DNA of 64,000 nt. Origin: an uncultured Bacteroidales bacterium. GTDB lineage: Bacteria > Bacteroidota > Bacteroidia > Bacteroidales > UBA932. The translations under genes and the position numbers were made by a program. The DNA is taken from NCBI GenBank assembly GCA_944326245.1, contig CALVDF010000001.1:124001-188000 (forward strand). Direction: 5' to 3'. Position 1 is the stretch's first letter. Each line of letters starts with the position of its first letter. Under the pieces are notes generated by a model. That model did not search any database. It saw nothing but the letters and a program-made list of their open reading frames with translations, and was not told where the DNA came from. Shown piece by piece: positions 36,271-44,765 of this stretch.

Positions 36271-36556
36271 GCTGCCACAACGCCCACAAAAGGCGGAATA
36301 GTGGGCGGTGTGGACGGGACGACGCAGGCAAGTGCTGCGGGAGGCACTTCTGGACGGGACCGCCGTTCCCGAGTGCTGCCACAACGCCCACAAAAGGCGG
36401 AATAATGGGCGGTGTGGACGGAGCGATGCTGGCCGGGTACTGCGAGAGGCCATTGTGGACGGGACTGCCGTTCCCGGGCGCTGCCACAACGCCCACAAAT
36501 GCCAAAATAGCGGGCGGTGTGGACGGAGAGATGCAGGCCGGGTGCTGCGAGAGGCC
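36271..36556. repeat. Three-copy 104/105-bp tandem array with internal hairpin
   Basis: Units start at 36271, 36375 and 36480 with GCTGCCACAACGCCCACAAA; the third is truncated near 36556. In unit 1, CCACAACGCCCAC and GTGGGCGGTGTGG form a 13-bp stem with one mismatch and a 13-nt loop. Units 2 and 3 keep the left arm but collect changes in the right arm. A degenerate partial unit may precede the first (about 36240-36270). The array abuts the 3' end of the frameshifted lipoprotein gene. Confidence 0.9.
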
Positions 36557-36569
36557 CCCCCCTATCGTT

Positions 36570-37017
36570 CTACTTCACGATAGTCATCGGCATATCGCTC
36601 TTGGCACCGTTGAGTTTCCATTTCTCGGAAACTGCCGTCATGAAGATATTCCTTTTATAATGGATGACATCTGACGTGCCATCTCCCCAGGCTAAAGTGA
36701 AATCCTCATTGTATTCCTCTGCCCCGTCCAGTTCACCGAAATAGAGGTAATGCCGGCCGTCTTCATCCAACATCAGCTGCAGTCCGTCAAAATGAGGCAG
36801 GTAATATTTTGTCTCCGGTTCCGGCACCAACTCATATGTTTCCCCACGGTACGTCATGGTTACTCCCTTTGATTTCAGAGTCCGGATCCAGGAGGTCTTC
36901 ACCTGCCTGATTCTCAACATATATTCTGAGTTTTACAGGTGTCCAGTCCATTATCATGCAACTTCCTGCCAGCAGGATAACCACTGCCGTTGCCAAGCTT
37001 TTGAAAAATACTTTCAT
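36570..37017 (-). pseudogene. Lipoprotein gene broken by a single-base frameshift
   Basis: Two overlapping minus-strand frames together make one protein of about 148 residues. The first (from 37017) has a lipoprotein signal MKVFFKSLATAVVILLAGSC and continues to ...GEDLLDPDSEIKG; the second resumes in another frame at VTMTYRGETYELVPEP... and ends ...MTIVK at 36570. Removing one base of the CCC run at about 36865-36867 (GGG on the coding strand) joins them. The joined form resembles Bacteroidales lipoproteins with ...DLLDP...V.F.G..Y and LYFGE(L/I)DGAE...WGDGT motifs, of unknown function. It could be a true pseudogene, a sequencing error or phase variation at a short homopolymer. Confidence 0.78.
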
Positions 37018-37088
37018 AATTCTATTTCATTAATATGTGAATATTTATTTTTATGTGTGCGGACATGAAACGGAGACATGCCTCAACT

Positions 37089-38378
37089 TCAATGCACGGA
37101 TATTTCCCCCAGTTTCTCACCCATGAGTATATGCTGCCATCCTCCGGCAGGATCCGCAGGTGCGGTGAGACGGAAACCGGCCTCTTCCTGGAATACGAGT
37201 ACGAAATCCGATCCGCCGAAAAGAAAGTACCCCAGCTCGTCACCTTTCTCCACACGTTTGCCGACAGCCAGCTCAGGAGAGAAATTGACCGAAGCCACCT
37301 GGGACATGCCTATAGGCATTACAGCCACCAGTCCATGTGAGTCTGTTTCCAGAATTACCAGTCCCCGTGTCTCTATACTCTGCCAGCCAGGCACAGAGCT
37401 GTCTACCACATACTGCTGCAATTCCGGCTCCCAGGTGATGGAACCGCCCAGGGCATCGTCACCGGGAATCACCCGCATCTCCCTTATCACACCTGACAGA
37501 GGAAAATGATAGCGGTGGTAATCGTTGGCATTGAGGAAAGCATGGTAGAACTTGCCTCCTGCAAAGGCATCGCAATACGGGCTTTCAGGGCCTATCAGGT
37601 TCCGTACCGAGTTGAACACACGTGACTTTACTGCGATCTTCTGGTCTGTGACGATATAGGAATCCCCGTCTATGTCCCACACACCCTGAGGGATGCAGTC
37701 GGCAGGGGAAACCACGATGGAATTGTCGTCGGGAGAAGCTATGGGACGCTTATCGGGAGAGGCCAGCCTGCGGCTGAAGAAGTCATTGAACGAATGCCAG
37801 TTCGACGGATCTTCGTACCACCCTTTGGTCATGCCAAGTTCCTCCTGCTGCATCATCAGCTCCTCATACTCCTTGTTCCATGACTCGGGAGATGAAAGGA
37901 ACCGGCCCCAGGACTTGCAATACTCCACAAGCCAGCTGCGGTAAGGCTCCACATACTGTACTGAGGCAGTGAACAGGTTCTCCCCTTCCAGCTCTTCCAG
38001 CGGCATGCAGTTGATGAAATAACAATAGCAGAGCGCCTGATACATCCGGCCGAAAACGGTAGGCTGGCCCGGACAGAATATTACGTCCCAAGGCATTGAC
38101 TTCTGCGAACGGTCGATGAAGGCATAGTAGTCTTCCAGAGACTGCACCGGATTTGTGGAAGTGTCCGGATTTATTTTCCTGCCCTTCTCGATCGCTTCCG
38201 TAAGCAGAGACCTGATGCGGCTGTCATTCTCCACCATCGATATCAGCTGCTGAGTCGTAGTGCTGTAGTCTGCCGTACTGCCAGCCTTGTTGTTTTTGCC
38301 CTTACATGAGAATACAAGTGGCAACAATGCTACCAAAAGTATGCAAAGCCTGCCTGCCATAAAAAATCTTTTTTTCAT
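37089..38378 (-). CDS. Lipoprotein with phosphatidylserine decarboxylase-like domain
   Basis: A 429-residue protein. The start at 38378 gives a lipoprotein signal (MKKRFFMAGRLCILLVALLPLVFSC) and has a -7 box 27 bp upstream. A helical N-terminal region (about 30-180) is followed by a PS-decarboxylase domain: FNDFFSRRLASPDKRPI, SPADC, KFYHAFLNANDYHRYHFPLSGVI, SVNFSPELAVGKRVEKGDELGYF and the cleavage-type motif FGGSDFVLVF (Gly-Gly-Ser). All parts needed for self-processing appear present. The separate cytoplasmic-type psd is at 31.85 kb, so this secreted version must have another role, perhaps acting on phosphatidylserine or another substrate outside the inner membrane. Confidence 0.85.
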   Translation of the reverse strand: MKKRFFMAGRLCILLVALLPLVFSCKGKNNKAGSTADYSTTTQQLISMVENDSRIRSLLTEAIEKGRKINPDTSTNPVQSLEDYYAFIDRSQKSMPWDVIFCPGQPTVFGRMYQALCYCYFINCMPLEELEGENLFTASVQYVEPYRSWLVEYCKSWGRFLSSPESWNKEYEELMMQQEELGMTKGWYEDPSNWHSFNDFFSRRLASPDKRPIASPDDNSIVVSPADCIPQGVWDIDGDSYIVTDQKIAVKSRVFNSVRNLIGPESPYCDAFAGGKFYHAFLNANDYHRYHFPLSGVIREMRVIPGDDALGGSITWEPELQQYVVDSSVPGWQSIETRGLVILETDSHGLVAVMPIGMSQVASVNFSPELAVGKRVEKGDELGYFLFGGSDFVLVFQEEAGFRLTAPADPAGGWQHILMGEKLGEISVH

Positions 38379-38404
38379 TGTCGGATATTTAAGTTTAACA
38401 GGTA

Positions 38405-38412
38405 CAAATATA
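38405..38412 (-). promoter_or_regulatory. -7 box for the PSD-like lipoprotein gene
   Basis: The minus strand reads TATATTTG, 26 bp upstream of the ATG at 38378. This supports the short start. Confidence 0.65.
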
Positions 38413-38515
38413 GCAACTTTTAGGTCTGCCCGACCCCTGTCATGCAAAACTGTCAGTTTCCAGCCATAGGTACAGATATTGCTTCTTTTGCCCGTAAATA
38501 CAAACGCATCGCAAT

Positions 38516-40417
38516 ATGGCAGTTCAACAGCAAAGCCGCGGCAACAGCGGCGGAAAGCCCCAGGATCAAAGTCCCCGCACAAGCTCTTTTATAGGAATGC
38601 TTATAGTCATCTGCGTAGTTCTCGTACTCAACTGGCTGGTATTCCCTAAGATGGGAGGACAACGCATAATTCCTACGGACTACGGCACATTCATAAACAA
38701 AGTCGACAGCGGCATGGTGGAAAAAGTCATCATCAAAAACGACTACATCTATTTCATGACCGACGAGGGGGAAAATGGGGGAAAAACATACTCCACAGGA
38801 TCAGTAGACGATCCCGGACTGGCGGACCGTCTTCTGGCGGCCAAAAGTCCGAATGAAGACGGACGGATAGCGTTTACACGGGATATACCGCGCCAGAACT
38901 CGCCTGTCATGAGTTTCATCCTGATGTGGGTCCTTCCCTTCCTGATATTCTACCTTATCTGGAGACAGGCCGGCAAATCCATACAGTCAAGATTCGGCAG
39001 TGCAGGGAATTTCATGTCATTCGGAGGCAGCGGAGCCAAAATATATGCCGACTCAGATGTGAAGACTACCTTTGCAGACGTCGCCGGACAGGATGAAGCC
39101 AAAGACGCACTGAGGGAGATAGTGGATTTTCTGCACAATCCTGGAAAATACACGGAAATAGGAGCATCACTGCCGAAAGGAGCTCTGCTGGTAGGCCCTC
39201 CTGGCACAGGAAAGACACTTATAGCCAGGGCAGTAGCCGGTGAAGCGAAAGTACCGTTCTTCAGCATGTCCGGTTCAGAGTTCGTACAGATGTTCGTAGG
39301 CATGGGCGCAGCAAAGGTACGTGACCTCTTCAAGCAGGCCAATGAAAAAGCTCCCTGCATCATTTTCATAGACGAGATAGACGCAATAGGAAAGAAACGT
39401 GATGCGACCTTGGGCGGAGGCAACGACGAGAGGGAGCAGACACTCAACCAGCTGCTGACCGAGATGGACGGATTCGACTCCCGCAAGGGTGTCGTCATAC
39501 TGGCTGCTACCAACAGGCCTGAAAGCCTGGACAAGGCCCTGCTGCGTCCGGGACGCTTCGACAGGCGCATCCAGATGGAGCTGCCTGACCTGGAAGGGCG
39601 CAAGGCAATCCTGCAGGTACATCTCCGGCACGTAAGGCACGACAATGTAGACGTAGACGTAGTAGCCAGGGCCACAGCCGGTTCATCCGGGGCAGAGCTG
39701 GCCAACATAGTCAATGAAGCGGCACTCCGGGCTGTACGTATGGGACGCAACTGTGTCACTACGGCAGATCTTGAAGAAAGTGTAGAGACAGTCATAGCCG
39801 GAGCTCAGAAAAAAGGGAAGGTACTGTCCGAAACAGAACGCAGGACAGTATCCTACCACGAGACCGGTCATGCAATGGTGGCTGCCATGCAGACGCACTC
39901 GGCTCCAGTACATAAGATAACCATAGTGCCGCGGACCTCGGGAGCTCTAGGATACACAATGCAGGTGGACAGTGGAGAGCAGTTGCTCCTGACACGGGAA
40001 GACCTGTTCAACCGCATCGTGACCCTGACCGGAGGACGGGCAGCAGAAGAGATATTCTTCGGACAGATCAGCACCGGAGCCTCCAACGATATCGAGCAGG
40101 CTACACGCCTGGCCAGAGCCATGGTAACACGCTACGGAATGAGTGAAAAATACGACATGATGGCTCTGGAGACTGTAAGCAATGCATATCTTGGAGGCGA
40201 CACTTCCCTTGCATGCTCTTCAGAGACAGCAGCCGACATTGACAGGGAAGTACTGGAAATCATACGCCAGGCCCATGAAAAAGCCCGCGCCATAATCACA
40301 GCCAACCGCCCGGCAATGGATGAAGCTGCCTCCTACCTTCTCGAAAAGGAGACCATAACCGGAGATGAGTTCATGCAGATACTGGCCAAATACCGTAAAT
40401 CTCCGGAGACAAAATAA
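38516..40417 (+). CDS. ftsH: ATP-dependent zinc metalloprotease FtsH (second copy)
   Basis: A 633-residue second FtsH with the complete architecture: N-terminal membrane segment (about 26-45), periplasmic domain, second membrane segment ([16 protein letters not shown]), Walker A GPPGTGKT at 227-234, the second region of homology and the zinc motif HETGH at 448-452. It differs from the 28.9-kb copy throughout, lacking its Asn-rich N-terminal tail and its long C-terminal extension, so it is an old paralogue and not a recent copy. It has no operon partners: the PSD-like gene diverges upstream and tex converges with no gap. No exact -7 box was found upstream. Confidence 0.95.
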   Translation: MAVQQQSRGNSGGKPQDQSPRTSSFIGMLIVICVVLVLNWLVFPKMGGQRIIPTDYGTFINKVDSGMVEKVIIKNDYIYFMTDEGENGGKTYSTGSVDDPGLADRLLAAKSPNEDGRIAFTRDIPRQNSPVMSFILMWVLPFLIFYLIWRQAGKSIQSRFGSAGNFMSFGGSGAKIYADSDVKTTFADVAGQDEAKDALREIVDFLHNPGKYTEIGASLPKGALLVGPPGTGKTLIARAVAGEAKVPFFSMSGSEFVQMFVGMGAAKVRDLFKQANEKAPCIIFIDEIDAIGKKRDATLGGGNDEREQTLNQLLTEMDGFDSRKGVVILAATNRPESLDKALLRPGRFDRRIQMELPDLEGRKAILQVHLRHVRHDNVDVDVVARATAGSSGAELANIVNEAALRAVRMGRNCVTTADLEESVETVIAGAQKKGKVLSETERRTVSYHETGHAMVAAMQTHSAPVHKITIVPRTSGALGYTMQVDSGEQLLLTREDLFNRIVTLTGGRAAEEIFFGQISTGASNDIEQATRLARAMVTRYGMSEKYDMMALETVSNAYLGGDTSLACSSETAADIDREVLEIIRQAHEKARAIITANRPAMDEAASYLLEKETITGDEFMQILAKYRKSPETK

Positions 40418-42583
40418 TCAGCCTACAAGCTCAAGGGCTATGCGGCCACGCTTGAGGTCCACTTCGATGACACGCACGCGGACATGCTGGTGAACCTTGA
40501 GCACGTCCGACGGACGTGTTACGCGGCTACGGCGTCCGTCAGGCCCGACAGCCCCCATACGTGAGACATGTATCAGGCCGTTCTGCTTGATGCCGAAGTC
40601 CACAAAGGCACCGAAATCCGTTACGTTCGTGACTATGCCAGGCAGTTCCATACCGGCCTGCAGATCCTCAATCGTATGGATGTCTTCAGCGAACTCAAGT
40701 ACCTTGTATGAGGCTCTGGGATCCCGTCCAGGCTTGTCCAGTTCCTGCATGATATCGGTAAGGGTAGGCATTCCCACCTCGTCCGAGACATAGGCCTTCA
40801 GATCTATGCCGTCCCGCAGGTCCTTGCGGGCTATGAGTTCCGCAACCCCTACCCCGGCATCGGCAGCCATCCTCTTGACCAGAGGATAGCGCTCCGGATG
40901 GACGGCCGTATTGTCGAGCGGATCCGCAGCCCCCGGGATGCGCAGGAATCCTGCACACTGTTCGAACGCCTTGTCTCCCAATCTTTTTACCTTCAGCAAA
41001 TCCTTTCTGGAAGCAAAAGCCCCGTGTTCGTCACGGTAGTCCACGATATTGCGGGCCATGGCAGGACCTACTCCGGAGACGTATGCAAGCAGATGCCTGG
41101 AAGCCGTATTCAGATTGACGCCCACACTGTTGACGCAGTTCTCCACCACTTCGTCAAGCCTCTCCTTGAGAAGAGTCTGGTCCACATCATGCTGATACTG
41201 CCCTACACCTATCGATTTAGGGTCTATTTTAACCAGTTCCGCCAGAGGATCCATTATGCGCCTGCCGATCGATACCGCTCCGCGTACGGTCACATCGTAC
41301 TCGGGGAATTCTTCCCTTCCGACAGGAGACGCCGAATATACCGATGCCCCGTCCTCGCTCACGGAATATACCCGTACCCCTTCCGGAAGGGCTATCTTCT
41401 TGATGAACGCCTCCGTCTCGCGGCCTGCCGTACCGTTGCCGATAGCTATTACCTCTATCTTATAGGTCTCTACCATATTGGAGATCTTTTTCATCGCCAT
41501 AGTACGCTCGTTGCGCGGAGGATGCGGATAGATGGTGTCATTGTGCAGCAGCGCACCCTGCGCATCCAGACAGACCACTTTGCAGCCTGTACGGAAGCCC
41601 GGGTCGATAGCAAGCACACGCTTCTGTCCGAGGGGAGGAGCCATCAGCAGCTGCCTCAGATTGTCCCCGAAGACCCGGATGGACTCGATATCCGCCCTTT
41701 CCTTGGCCGCCCTGAGAGTCTCGTTCTCGATGGAGGGATGAAGCAGGCGCTTGAACGAATCCTCCACGGCATAGTCTATTTCCAGAGCAACGGCCTCCGA
41801 CGGAGAAGGCTTCCCGCGAAGTACAGAAGAATATATCCTGTCCAGTGTCCTGTCCTTGTCCACATCCACCTTGACGCTCAGGATCCCTTCCCTGGCCCCG
41901 CGAAGCACTGCCAGTATCCTGTGGGATGCCGCCCTGGATATATCCTCGGAGAAATTGAAATAATTCCTGTACTTGGATGCTTCCTCGCTCTCAGGGTCTA
42001 CGCCTTGAGCCACCTTTGCGCCCAAACGGCCGTACCTCGAATAGGAACGGCGCATCATTTCCCTGACAGGTACAGATTCCGATATCCATTCGGCCATGAT
42101 ATCCCGTGCACCCGCCAGTGCATCGGCCGGTGCCGGAACCGCTTCACCGACGTATTTACCTGCCTCTGCGGACGGATTCCTGACCTTGCAGCTGAATATG
42201 GCCTCCGCCAGCGGCTCCAGTCCCTTCTCCTTGGCTATTGATGCCTTTGTACGGCGCTTGGGTCTGTAGGGCAGATAGAGATCCTCAAGCACTGCCGGAT
42301 CCAGACATTCCCGTATCTGCTTTTCCAGTTCCGGAGTCAGCTTCTGCTGTGAAGCCACTGTCTCCAATATTGACGCCTTGCGTTTCTCCAGTTCCTCGAA
42401 TTTGATGCTGTAATGCCTGATCTCAGCCACCTGCGCCTCATCCAGTCCTCCGGTCCGCTCCTTGCGGTACCGTGATATGAAAGGGACAGTAGCCCCCTCC
42501 GCTATCAGTTCAAGACAATGCTCCACCCTCCACGGCGCCACGGACATGAGTCCGGCAATATGATTGACGTATATACTCTCCAT
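40418..42583 (-). CDS. tex: Tex-like transcription accessory protein with S1 domain
   Basis: A 721-residue nucleic acid-binding protein. The helical N terminus and a YqgF/RNase H-like domain (RVLAIDPGFRTGCKVVCLD) are followed by helix-hairpin-helix motifs (LNTASRHLLAYVSGVGPAMARNIVDYR) and a C-terminal S1 RNA-binding domain (GMELPGIVTNVTDFGAFVDFGIKQNGLIHVSRM). Tex affects transcription, and the eukaryotic homologue is Spt6. Full length. Last gene of the eight-gene minus-strand run; it meets ftsH end to end. Confidence 0.95.
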   Translation of the reverse strand: MESIYVNHIAGLMSVAPWRVEHCLELIAEGATVPFISRYRKERTGGLDEAQVAEIRHYSIKFEELEKRKASILETVASQQKLTPELEKQIRECLDPAVLEDLYLPYRPKRRTKASIAKEKGLEPLAEAIFSCKVRNPSAEAGKYVGEAVPAPADALAGARDIMAEWISESVPVREMMRRSYSRYGRLGAKVAQGVDPESEEASKYRNYFNFSEDISRAASHRILAVLRGAREGILSVKVDVDKDRTLDRIYSSVLRGKPSPSEAVALEIDYAVEDSFKRLLHPSIENETLRAAKERADIESIRVFGDNLRQLLMAPPLGQKRVLAIDPGFRTGCKVVCLDAQGALLHNDTIYPHPPRNERTMAMKKISNMVETYKIEVIAIGNGTAGRETEAFIKKIALPEGVRVYSVSEDGASVYSASPVGREEFPEYDVTVRGAVSIGRRIMDPLAELVKIDPKSIGVGQYQHDVDQTLLKERLDEVVENCVNSVGVNLNTASRHLLAYVSGVGPAMARNIVDYRDEHGAFASRKDLLKVKRLGDKAFEQCAGFLRIPGAADPLDNTAVHPERYPLVKRMAADAGVGVAELIARKDLRDGIDLKAYVSDEVGMPTLTDIMQELDKPGRDPRASYKVLEFAEDIHTIEDLQAGMELPGIVTNVTDFGAFVDFGIKQNGLIHVSRMGAVGPDGRRSRVTRPSDVLKVHQHVRVRVIEVDLKRGRIALELVG

Positions 42584-42614
42584 ACAGTTTTGTTTTCACG
42601 AAAATACGAAAAAA

Positions 42615-44381
42615 TCAGTCACAGGAGACATCCTGCAGACGTTTGCGGTAGGAAGAAAAGATTTTGGACTTGGATACGTAACCCACATAGCGCCCGTTCC
42701 CGTCCACTACCGGAAGATTCCAAGCTCCCGTCTTGTCGAACTTGTCCATCACACTGTCCATACGGTCCGTGTCCAGAACGGTTGCGGGAGCATTTTTCAT
42801 CAGGGTATACAGCTTCGTCGTCTCGTATTTGTCCTTGTCGAACATGATCCTGCGGATATCGTCCAGCCCGATATATCCCCGGTATATACCGGAATCGTCC
42901 AGCACCGGATAGAGATTGCGGCTGGAGCGGGCAACCACCCTGACAAGATCCCCGAGAGTCTGGTCCAGCTTGACAGTAGAGAAATCCGTTTCGATCAGGT
43001 CGGAAGTCTGCAGGAGCGTAAGTACCGCCCTGTCGCTGTTGTGCGTGATAAGGTCTCCGCTCTTTGCCAGACGCTTGGAATATATCGAGAACGGCTCGAA
43101 GACTCTCATTGTGGCAAAAGAAATGGCAGAAACGACAATCAGCGGCAGCAGAAGCGAATAACCGCCTGTAATTTCGGCAATGAGGAATATTGCCGTCATA
43201 GGGGCCTGCATCACCCCGGCCATCAGCCCGGCCATACCGACCAGTGCGAAGTTGGCTTCCGGCAAGGCATGGAACCCCATCAGATTGATGGTCCTGGCCA
43301 GTATGAATCCGGCTATGCCACCTACTATCAGGGTAGGTCCGAAAGTACCGCCCACACCTCCTCCGGCATTGGTGAAGGACATGGCAAACACCTTGAACAC
43401 AAGCACAAGGGCAAAATACACAGGGATCACCCATTTGCGGGCAAATATACCGGAAAATACCGAATTGTCCAGAATAGTATCCGGATTGCCCTGCAGCATG
43501 TGTCCCAAGGACGAATACCCCTCACCGTACAAAGGAGGGAAAATGAAAATGAGCATACCCAGCATCCCTGCGCAGAATGCCCAGCGCCTGAACGGGTTCT
43601 TTATCTTCTTGATACGGTCCTCCAGGGAAAGGGTTGTTCTCATAAAATACAGGGACACGAGGCCGCAGAACACTCCAAGCAGTATGTAATACGGCAGGTT
43701 TCCCATGGCAAAAGGATCGACAGTGCTGGTAAACGGAACCTCCCTCCCCAGAAACAGATAGGAGACGGTAGTGGCAGTGACTGAAGACAACAGCAGGGGA
43801 AGGATGGTGGACATGGAAATATTGAGAAGAAGTATCTCCATGCAGAACAGAATCCCGGCCATGGGAGCCTTGAATATTCCGGCAACGGCTCCGGCAGCGC
43901 CGCAGGACAACAGGATGGTCATGTTACGGTACGACAGTCCCAGAAATCTTGCGACATTGGAGCCTATCGCAGCTCCGGTATAGACGATAGGAGCCTCGGC
44001 TCCCACCGAACCGCCGAAACCTATGGTAACGGAACTGGACAGGAGGGATGTCCACATATTGTGGCTTTTTATTCTGGAATTGTTGCGTGAAATGGCAAAA
44101 AGGACCTTGGTAACACCGTGTCCTATGTCATCCCTGACAACATATCTGACAAAAAGAAGGGAAAGCAGCATACCCACGCCTGGGTATACAAGCAGAAGAA
44201 AGTTGTCGCGGGATACTCCGAACCATCCCGTCAACAACTCTCCTATAAGGTCAATAAGAGTCTTCAGCACTACTGCCGCCGCTCCGCTGCCGAGCCCGAC
44301 GATAACTGCAAGAATCATCAGTACCGTCTGCTCAGGCTGGCGTTTGAGCCATATAAGCGGCCTAATTATCCATCTGGTCAT
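42615..44381 (-). CDS. ClC-type chloride channel/antiporter with CBS domains
   Basis: About 588 residues if started at the Met at 44381, whose following residues (MTRWIIRPLIWLKRQPEQ) look like a normal ClC start; an in-frame ATG at 44432 would lengthen it by 17. The membrane domain has the three selectivity motifs in altered but recognisable form: GFGGSVG, GAEAPIVYTG with the gating Glu, and GGTFGPTLIVGG. The C-terminal 150 residues hold a pair of CBS domains (ETDFSTVKLDQTLGDLV... and ...APATVLDTDRMDSVMDKF), which bind nucleotides and regulate transport. The 5' end overlaps the acidic protein gene by 20 bp. Confidence 0.9.
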   Translation of the reverse strand: MTRWIIRPLIWLKRQPEQTVLMILAVIVGLGSGAAAVVLKTLIDLIGELLTGWFGVSRDNFLLLVYPGVGMLLSLLFVRYVVRDDIGHGVTKVLFAISRNNSRIKSHNMWTSLLSSSVTIGFGGSVGAEAPIVYTGAAIGSNVARFLGLSYRNMTILLSCGAAGAVAGIFKAPMAGILFCMEILLLNISMSTILPLLLSSVTATTVSYLFLGREVPFTSTVDPFAMGNLPYYILLGVFCGLVSLYFMRTTLSLEDRIKKIKNPFRRWAFCAGMLGMLIFIFPPLYGEGYSSLGHMLQGNPDTILDNSVFSGIFARKWVIPVYFALVLVFKVFAMSFTNAGGGVGGTFGPTLIVGGIAGFILARTINLMGFHALPEANFALVGMAGLMAGVMQAPMTAIFLIAEITGGYSLLLPLIVVSAISFATMRVFEPFSIYSKRLAKSGDLITHNSDRAVLTLLQTSDLIETDFSTVKLDQTLGDLVRVVARSSRNLYPVLDDSGIYRGYIGLDDIRRIMFDKDKYETTKLYTLMKNAPATVLDTDRMDSVMDKFDKTGAWNLPVVDGNGRYVGYVSKSKIFSSYRKRLQDVSCD

Positions 44382-44730
44382 CCTCACCCCGCATCTCGTC
44401 AGAACTGTCGGGGAAGACGTCATCTTCGACACTTGCCACTACCTCGTCGGCCTCCTCATCCTCGAAGAGCTCGCCTTCCGCCTTTTCGTAGTCATCGATA
44501 TCCACATCTATCTTGACCAGATACACGGCATCGGGGATATCCACCTCCACTGCATAGAAAAATGTTCCGTCAGGCTTGTCGACCTTGAACAGATCACCCA
44601 TGTAATCTGCATATCCTCTCGGATATTTTTCCTTGAATGCAGCCTGCAACTCCGGAGACATGTTGTCATAGCTGATTACGGCTCTCTTCTTTGGACGCTG
44701 AGCCGCAGATGATTTTCCTTTCTGTTCCAT
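44362..44730 (-). CDS. Small acidic conserved protein, function unknown
   Basis: A 122-residue cytoplasmic protein with a basic N terminus (KGKSSAAQRPKKRAV), a central folded part (SYDNMSPELQAAFKEKYPRGYADYMGDLFKVDKPDGTFFYAVEVDIPDAVYLVKIDV) and a highly acidic tail of Asp/Glu (DDYEKAEGELFEDEEADE...). I recognise it only as a Bacteroidota conserved hypothetical. It overlaps the ClC gene and follows the YgiQ gene start region by 35 bp in the opposite transcription order. Confidence 0.72.
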   Translation of the reverse strand: MEQKGKSSAAQRPKKRAVISYDNMSPELQAAFKEKYPRGYADYMGDLFKVDKPDGTFFYAVEVDIPDAVYLVKIDVDIDDYEKAEGELFEDEEADEVVASVEDDVFPDSSDEMRGEDDQMDN

Positions 44731-44765
44731 ATTTCTGTTCTGTTTTTTCTCAAAAGCGGCTGCAA

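Larger units (their letters stand above)
34809..36569. other. 1.76-kb gene-free island rich in tandem and inverted repeats
   Basis: No open frame here looks like a real protein. The overlapping frames that exist run through repeats, have no plausible start signals and encode low-complexity Arg/Pro/Ser-rich or Gly-rich strings. From left to right it holds a 20-bp direct repeat (34864-34900), a 10-bp microrepeat tract (about 35153-35228), a 14-bp perfect hairpin (35397-35436), a 16-bp triple repeat (35561-35608), a 6-bp stem CCAGCT/AGCTGG (35715-35730), a 128-bp array (35839-36187) and a 104/105-bp array (36271-36556). The flanks are pyrF and a frameshifted lipoprotein gene. No integrase, tRNA or target-site duplication was seen. 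Confidence 0.8.

Noticed and set aside
35839..36556. CRISPR array
   Set aside because: The repeats are 93-128 bp long and the linkers are nearly identical in place of variable spacers; no cas gene is near.
34809..36569. Small open frames across the repeat island on both strands
   Set aside because: They overlap each other, run through non-coding repeats, encode low-complexity Pro/Arg/Gly strings and lack promoter or ribosome signals.
38379..38582. Longer N terminus for the PSD-like lipoprotein
   Set aside because: It crosses the promoter and would bury the lipoprotein signal; the Met at 38378 restores a normal lipobox.
40898..42241. 447-residue plus-strand open frame opposite tex
   Set aside because: It is rich in Arg, His, Tyr and Gly with no domain, as expected for an antisense frame of a real gene.
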